Assembly (NCBI RefSeq): GCF_000383615.1
Contig: NZ_KB911614.1
Span: 20,493 to 84,492 of the forward strand
DNA from: Streptomyces canus 299MFChir4.1
GTDB lineage: Bacteria; Actinomycetota; Actinomycetes; Streptomycetales; Streptomycetaceae
Direction of reading: 5' to 3'
Length of the DNA: 64,000 bases
The position numbers and the translations under genes were made by a program. Below are positions 61,187 to 64,000 of the stretch, in pieces. Below the pieces are notes generated by a model. The model did not search any database, was not told the origin of the DNA, and saw only the letters and a program-made list of their open reading frames with translations. Numbering within the stretch: position 1 is the stretch's first letter; each line of letters begins with the position of its first letter.

Positions 61187-61202
61187 GCAGGTCTAGACCA
61201 AG
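61187..61202. promoter_or_regulatory. DasR operator (dre-like site) upstream of the LPMO gene
   Basis: GCAGGTCTAGACCAAG shares the palindromic GGTCTAGACC core and 12 of 16 bases with the dre consensus ACTGGTCTAGACCAGT. It lies between a plausible promoter (TAATAAT on the minus strand near 61210) and the start codon. Confidence 0.7.
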
Positions 61203-61241
61203 TCTCAGATTATTACTGAGCGTTGACCATGTCCATACCAA

Positions 61242-62351
61242 CTACGCCCCTTGTTCTCCGCGGCCCGCGCAGAACGCCACCGTCAAGTCCTTCACCAGCG
61301 CCTTGCGTTCGTAGTCGTCCAGTTCCACCAGGCCCCGCATGGTCAGCCGCGTCACCGTGTCCTCCACCGAGTCCACGACCGAGGTCAGCACGGTGGACCG
61401 GTGCTGGGCGTCCAGCGCGGCGATCCGGCGGCGGTGCATCGCGGCGGCGACCTCGGGGGCGTACTCGACGCGCAGCGGCTGGACCGAGAAGACCTCGACA
61501 CCGACGGGCGCGGTCTCCGCGGCCACCAGCCGGGTCAGTGCCTCCCCCGCCGCGTCGGCCGAACCGTGCCCCGAGCCCGGCGCCTCCACCGGGACCCGGG
61601 CGAGCGCGGCCTCGACGCACTCGCGCAGGTACGTCTCGTGGTCGTCGACGCCGAGCGTGGCCCGCGCGGTGTCCCGTACCCGCCACACCACGAGGACGAC
61701 GACCCGGAGCGCGACCCCGCTCGCGTCGGCGGCCGGCATCGGCTCGCCGCGCCAGTGCCGCAGCCGCACGTCGACCCGGCGGCGCAGCAGCAGCGGGTTG
61801 ACCCACATCAGGCCGGTGCGCCGGACGGTCCCCCGGTAGCGGCCGAACAGACCGAGCACCCAGGCCCGCCCGGTCCGGCCCCGGGCCAGTCCGCCGAAGC
61901 CGAACAGGCCGAGGGCACCGGCTCCGGCGTACGCCGCCCACTGCGCCGGACCGAGGCCCGCGCCCGCGAACGCCGGGACCCTGAGCGCCTCCAGTGCGAG
62001 CCGCGGCAACAGGCCGGCCCACCACGAGGTGACCGCGCACCCGGCCACCCCGCAGGTGCCGGCGAGGACACCCACCGCGCCCGGCAGCACCCGCGCGGGA
62101 CGCTCGGCCAGCTCGGGGTCGACGTCGGGGGCGGGGCGCGGGACGACCTGGTCGGGCCTGCGCAGCCGGGGCTGTTCTCCGGTGCCCTGCCGGCGGGCCA
62201 CCACCGCGGGCTTCAGCGGTACCGACACCGGGTCCGGGTCGTCACGGAAGAGCAGATGGACCGGGATCTCGGTGGTCGCCTCGTTCTGGATGAGCCGGGC
62301 CGGGCGGGCGTGCCCCTCGGACTCCGGTGTGGGTGAAGTGGTCGTAGTCAT
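61242..62351 (-). CDS. SPFH/Band 7 domain membrane protein
   Basis: This 369-residue protein has a proline-rich cytoplasmic N-terminus (about 1-85), two hydrophobic segments (about 86-108 and 134-155) and an SPFH domain (about 165-340; TGLMWVNPLLLRRRVDVRLR, VVLVVWRVRDTARATLGVDD, VEVFSVQPLRVEYAPEVAAA). A C-terminal helical part completes it (TMRGLVELDDYERKALVKDL). SPFH proteins scaffold membrane microdomains. It lies 40 bases after the NlpC/P60 gene on the same strand and may be cotranscribed with it. Confidence 0.88.
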   Translation of the reverse strand: MTTTTSPTPESEGHARPARLIQNEATTEIPVHLLFRDDPDPVSVPLKPAVVARRQGTGEQPRLRRPDQVVPRPAPDVDPELAERPARVLPGAVGVLAGTCGVAGCAVTSWWAGLLPRLALEALRVPAFAGAGLGPAQWAAYAGAGALGLFGFGGLARGRTGRAWVLGLFGRYRGTVRRTGLMWVNPLLLRRRVDVRLRHWRGEPMPAADASGVALRVVVLVVWRVRDTARATLGVDDHETYLRECVEAALARVPVEAPGSGHGSADAAGEALTRLVAAETAPVGVEVFSVQPLRVEYAPEVAAAMHRRRIAALDAQHRSTVLTSVVDSVEDTVTRLTMRGLVELDDYERKALVKDLTVAFCAGRGEQGA

Positions 62352-62391
62352 GCGTGTCTCCAGCCTCCGCGCCAGATGTCACCACAGGTGG

Positions 62392-63714
62392 TTACGAGAA
62401 GAGCCGCCGCCAGGTCTCCGGCCCCGGGTAGCCGTCCGCCGCGCCGCCCCGCCAGCCCTGGGAGCGCTGGAACGCCTCGACGCCCCGCCGGTCCGGCTCG
62501 CCCCAGCGCGGACCCGGCCCGGTCGTGTAGTACTTGCCGAACCCTTTCTTCACCAACTGTCTGCCGAGCTGGGTGACGTACTGGTTGCTCGCGCCCGGCC
62601 GGAACATCGCGCGCCCGGGGTAGCCGGGGACGCCGTGCGAGGAGGGCGCCGACGGGCCCGCCGCCCCGGTCTGACCGCCCGTCGCCCCGATGTCCTTGCC
62701 CTTGCCGGTCACCAGCAGCGTCCAGGTCTGCGCCCCGGGCAGCCCGTCCGCGTCCTCGCCCCGCCAGCCCTGCGCCTGCTGGAACGCCTGGGTGGCCCTG
62801 CGGTCCGTGTCCGTCCAGCGGGGGCCGGGACCGGAGGTGTAGTAGCGCCCGGCGCCGCGCTCCACGAGCATGCGGCCGAGTTGGGTGACGTACTTGTTGT
62901 TGGCCCCGGGACCGAAGTAGGCGGCCCCCGGGTAGGGCGTCACGTCCGGCGACTGCGGCTTGGCGGTGTCCGGCTCGGACGTGGCCGGTACCCCGCCCGT
63001 CGTGGCGCCCGCGAGCCCCTTGTACCGGTAGGCCACGTACCGGTCCGAGTTGCTCCAGTAGGCGTACGGGGTGGCCTGCCCGCGGGCGTGCGGGCGGGTC
63101 TCCTCGTAGGCGAGGTAATAGGTGCGCGTGTAGTCGGTCCAGCCGCCGAAGATGACGACGTGCGAGCCCTGCTCGGGGTTGGCCGGGTTGTGGAAGAGCA
63201 GGATGTCGCCGGGCTGGAGGTCATCCTTGGCGATCTTGATCCCGTACTGGCCCAGGCTGCCGGTCCACTCGTTGCCGGGCAGGTTCCAGGCCATGGACAC
63301 GAAGCCCGAGCAGTCCTGCCGGTAGCCGTCGTCCCAGTAGGCGGACATGCTGTACGGCACCTTCGCGGCGACCCACTGCTTGGCCCGCCGGATGATGTCG
63401 GCGCGGGTGGTGGTCGGCGTCTTGACGGCGCCCGGCCTGCCGCCGGGGCCGTGCAGCGGGGCCTTGTGGCCCTGGGGGGTGTCGGGCTCGTCGACCGCGG
63501 GGACGCCTGGCCGGGCCCGGACGTGGGAGGCGGCGAAGGCCGGGGCCGTGTGGACCGCGCCGAAGGCGGTGGAGGCCGCGGCGGCGAGGATCACGGCCCG
63601 GGTGGTGGCGGGGTGACCGCCGGTCGACCGGGGGAGAACGCGCCGCCAGTGGACGCATCCTGGGCAGTCGCAGTCGCTCGCGGGATCGATTTCCTCGAAT
63701 ACCGGAGTCTCCAT
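62392..63714 (-). CDS. NlpC/P60 peptidoglycan hydrolase with two peptidoglycan-binding repeats
   Basis: This 440-residue protein has an N-terminal Cys-rich part (CDCPGCVHWRR, about 15-25), a hydrophobic export segment (AVILAAAASTAFGAVHTAPA) and an NlpC/P60-like domain with catalytic Cys135 (DCSGFVSMAW) and His185 (SHVVIFGGW). Two PG-binding-like repeats of about 75 residues follow near 270-345 and 365-440, each with ATQAFQQAQGWRG- or GVEAFQRSQGWRG-like ends. ATG 63714 follows AGGGG. The protein is probably exported by an unconventional signal. It should cut stem peptides during growth. Confidence 0.88.
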   Translation of the reverse strand: METPVFEEIDPASDCDCPGCVHWRRVLPRSTGGHPATTRAVILAAAASTAFGAVHTAPAFAASHVRARPGVPAVDEPDTPQGHKAPLHGPGGRPGAVKTPTTTRADIIRRAKQWVAAKVPYSMSAYWDDGYRQDCSGFVSMAWNLPGNEWTGSLGQYGIKIAKDDLQPGDILLFHNPANPEQGSHVVIFGGWTDYTRTYYLAYEETRPHARGQATPYAYWSNSDRYVAYRYKGLAGATTGGVPATSEPDTAKPQSPDVTPYPGAAYFGPGANNKYVTQLGRMLVERGAGRYYTSGPGPRWTDTDRRATQAFQQAQGWRGEDADGLPGAQTWTLLVTGKGKDIGATGGQTGAAGPSAPSSHGVPGYPGRAMFRPGASNQYVTQLGRQLVKKGFGKYYTTGPGPRWGEPDRRGVEAFQRSQGWRGGAADGYPGPETWRRLFS

Positions 63715-63867
63715 GCGACGCCCCTCACACTCCAGATTGAAATGTCCGCAACTGTACACATTCGTCAGTTTCTCAACTGTCGCCCGGACGCGCATGCTGA
63801 CGGTCCGAATGATGTACGCCGATCCGGAGCACCATCCCGGATCGGGTAGAGTTGCCCAGGTCAGCAG

Positions 63868-63941
63868 GCGCCGCTAGCTCAGTTGGTTAGAGCAGCTGAC
63901 TCTTAATCAGCGGGTCCGGGGTTCGAGTCCCTGGCGGCGCA
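63868..63941 (+). tRNA. tRNA-Lys(CTT), copy 3
   Basis: Same 74-base sequence as the copies at 44221 and 58294, with the same upstream octamer (GTCAGCAG) as copy 1 and a TAGAGT -10-like hexamer near 63847-63852. CCA is not encoded. Confidence 0.95.
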
Positions 63942-63950
63942 CAGACAAGG

Positions 63951-63980
63951 ACAGGCCTCCCGTGAAACCGGGGGGCCTGT
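63951..63980 (+). terminator. Hairpin terminator after tRNA-Lys copy 3
   Basis: ACAGGCC (63951-63957) pairs with GGCCTGT (63974-63980), and the TCCCG/CGGGG inner part extends the stem. It lies nine bases after the tRNA. Confidence 0.75.
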
Positions 63981-64000
63981 CGCGATTCGGACACGTCGCC

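Noticed and set aside
63749..63780. Direct repeat CAACTGT x2 upstream of the NlpC/P60 gene as an operator
   Set aside because: The units are only seven bases and the spacing is not typical; chance occurrence cannot be excluded.
63715..63867. ydaO-type c-di-AMP riboswitch before the cell-wall hydrolase gene
   Set aside because: The 153-base interval is too short and lacks the conserved structure known before other streptomycete hydrolase genes.

Overview
The window is high-GC actinobacterial chromosome, almost certainly from a Streptomyces species. The evidence is strong third-position G/C bias, GTG and TTG starts, Tat-type lipoproteins, an adpA gene with one TTA codon, and a gene order that matches, from memory, the S. 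coelicolor region running from desABCD (about SCO2782-2785) through glmS, adpA, ornA, cebR-cebEFG-bglC and cdgA to an AA10 lytic polysaccharide monooxygenase.

Layout. (1) 1-4028: the desferrioxamine siderophore operon desA (3' part only), desB, desC, desD, with translationally coupled overlaps. (2) 4083-9549: a DUF4429/SHOCT protein, a Tat-exported purple acid phosphatase, a small conserved protein, glmS and a universal stress protein. (3) 9883-12653: a small membrane protein, the developmental master regulator adpA, oligoribonuclease ornA and tRNA-His. (4) 12703-15427: a divergent LysR/NAD-epimerase pair and a small kinase-like protein. (5) 15561-23167: the cello-oligosaccharide system, with repressor cebR, ABC importer cebEFG and beta-glucosidase bglC. 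Two CebR operators are readable. A solo, apparently decaying TnpB gene has landed between cebR and cebE. (6) 23251-29761: a second sugar operon on the minus strand (binding protein, two permeases, GH36-type alpha-galactosidase, GH42 beta-galactosidase). Neither sugar importer has its own ATPase here, so both probably use a shared one such as MsiK. (7) 29963-39040: a GH18 chitinase, a two-component system, small secreted or hypothetical proteins, an NsdA-like regulator, a histidine phosphatase and a PAP2/Aur1-like lipid phosphatase.

(8) 38937-43531: a tightly coupled operon encoding a RecB/Cas4-type nuclease with a predicted Fe-S cluster, an uncharacterised 530-residue protein and an SF1B helicase. 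Together they look like a Dna2 enzyme split into separate genes, and this is the most interesting undescribed system in the window. (9) 43643-49339: a prim-pol-like protein that ends inside tRNA-Lys, a duplicated tRNA-Lys 3' end, an M6 metalloprotease, the PAS-GGDEF-EAL protein cdgA, a flavin-dependent oxidoreductase and a small membrane protein. (10) 49414-58198: a catabolic island with two maleate-isomerase-like proteins, a D-2-hydroxyacid dehydrogenase, an amidase, a DUF3830 protein, an EhuBCDA-like ABC importer and an IclR regulator. (11) 58294-63941: a second tRNA-Lys, an acyl-CoA ligase-like gene whose stop lies antisense in that tRNA, a DUF3592 protein, an LPMO with a DasR-type operator, an SPFH protein, an NlpC/P60 hydrolase and a third tRNA-Lys.

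Common themes are polymer and oligosaccharide use (cellulose, galactosides, chitin) alongside developmental control (adpA, cdgA, NsdA-like), iron uptake and cell-wall sugar supply (glmS). All start choices, motifs and hairpins were read by eye. No database search was run.
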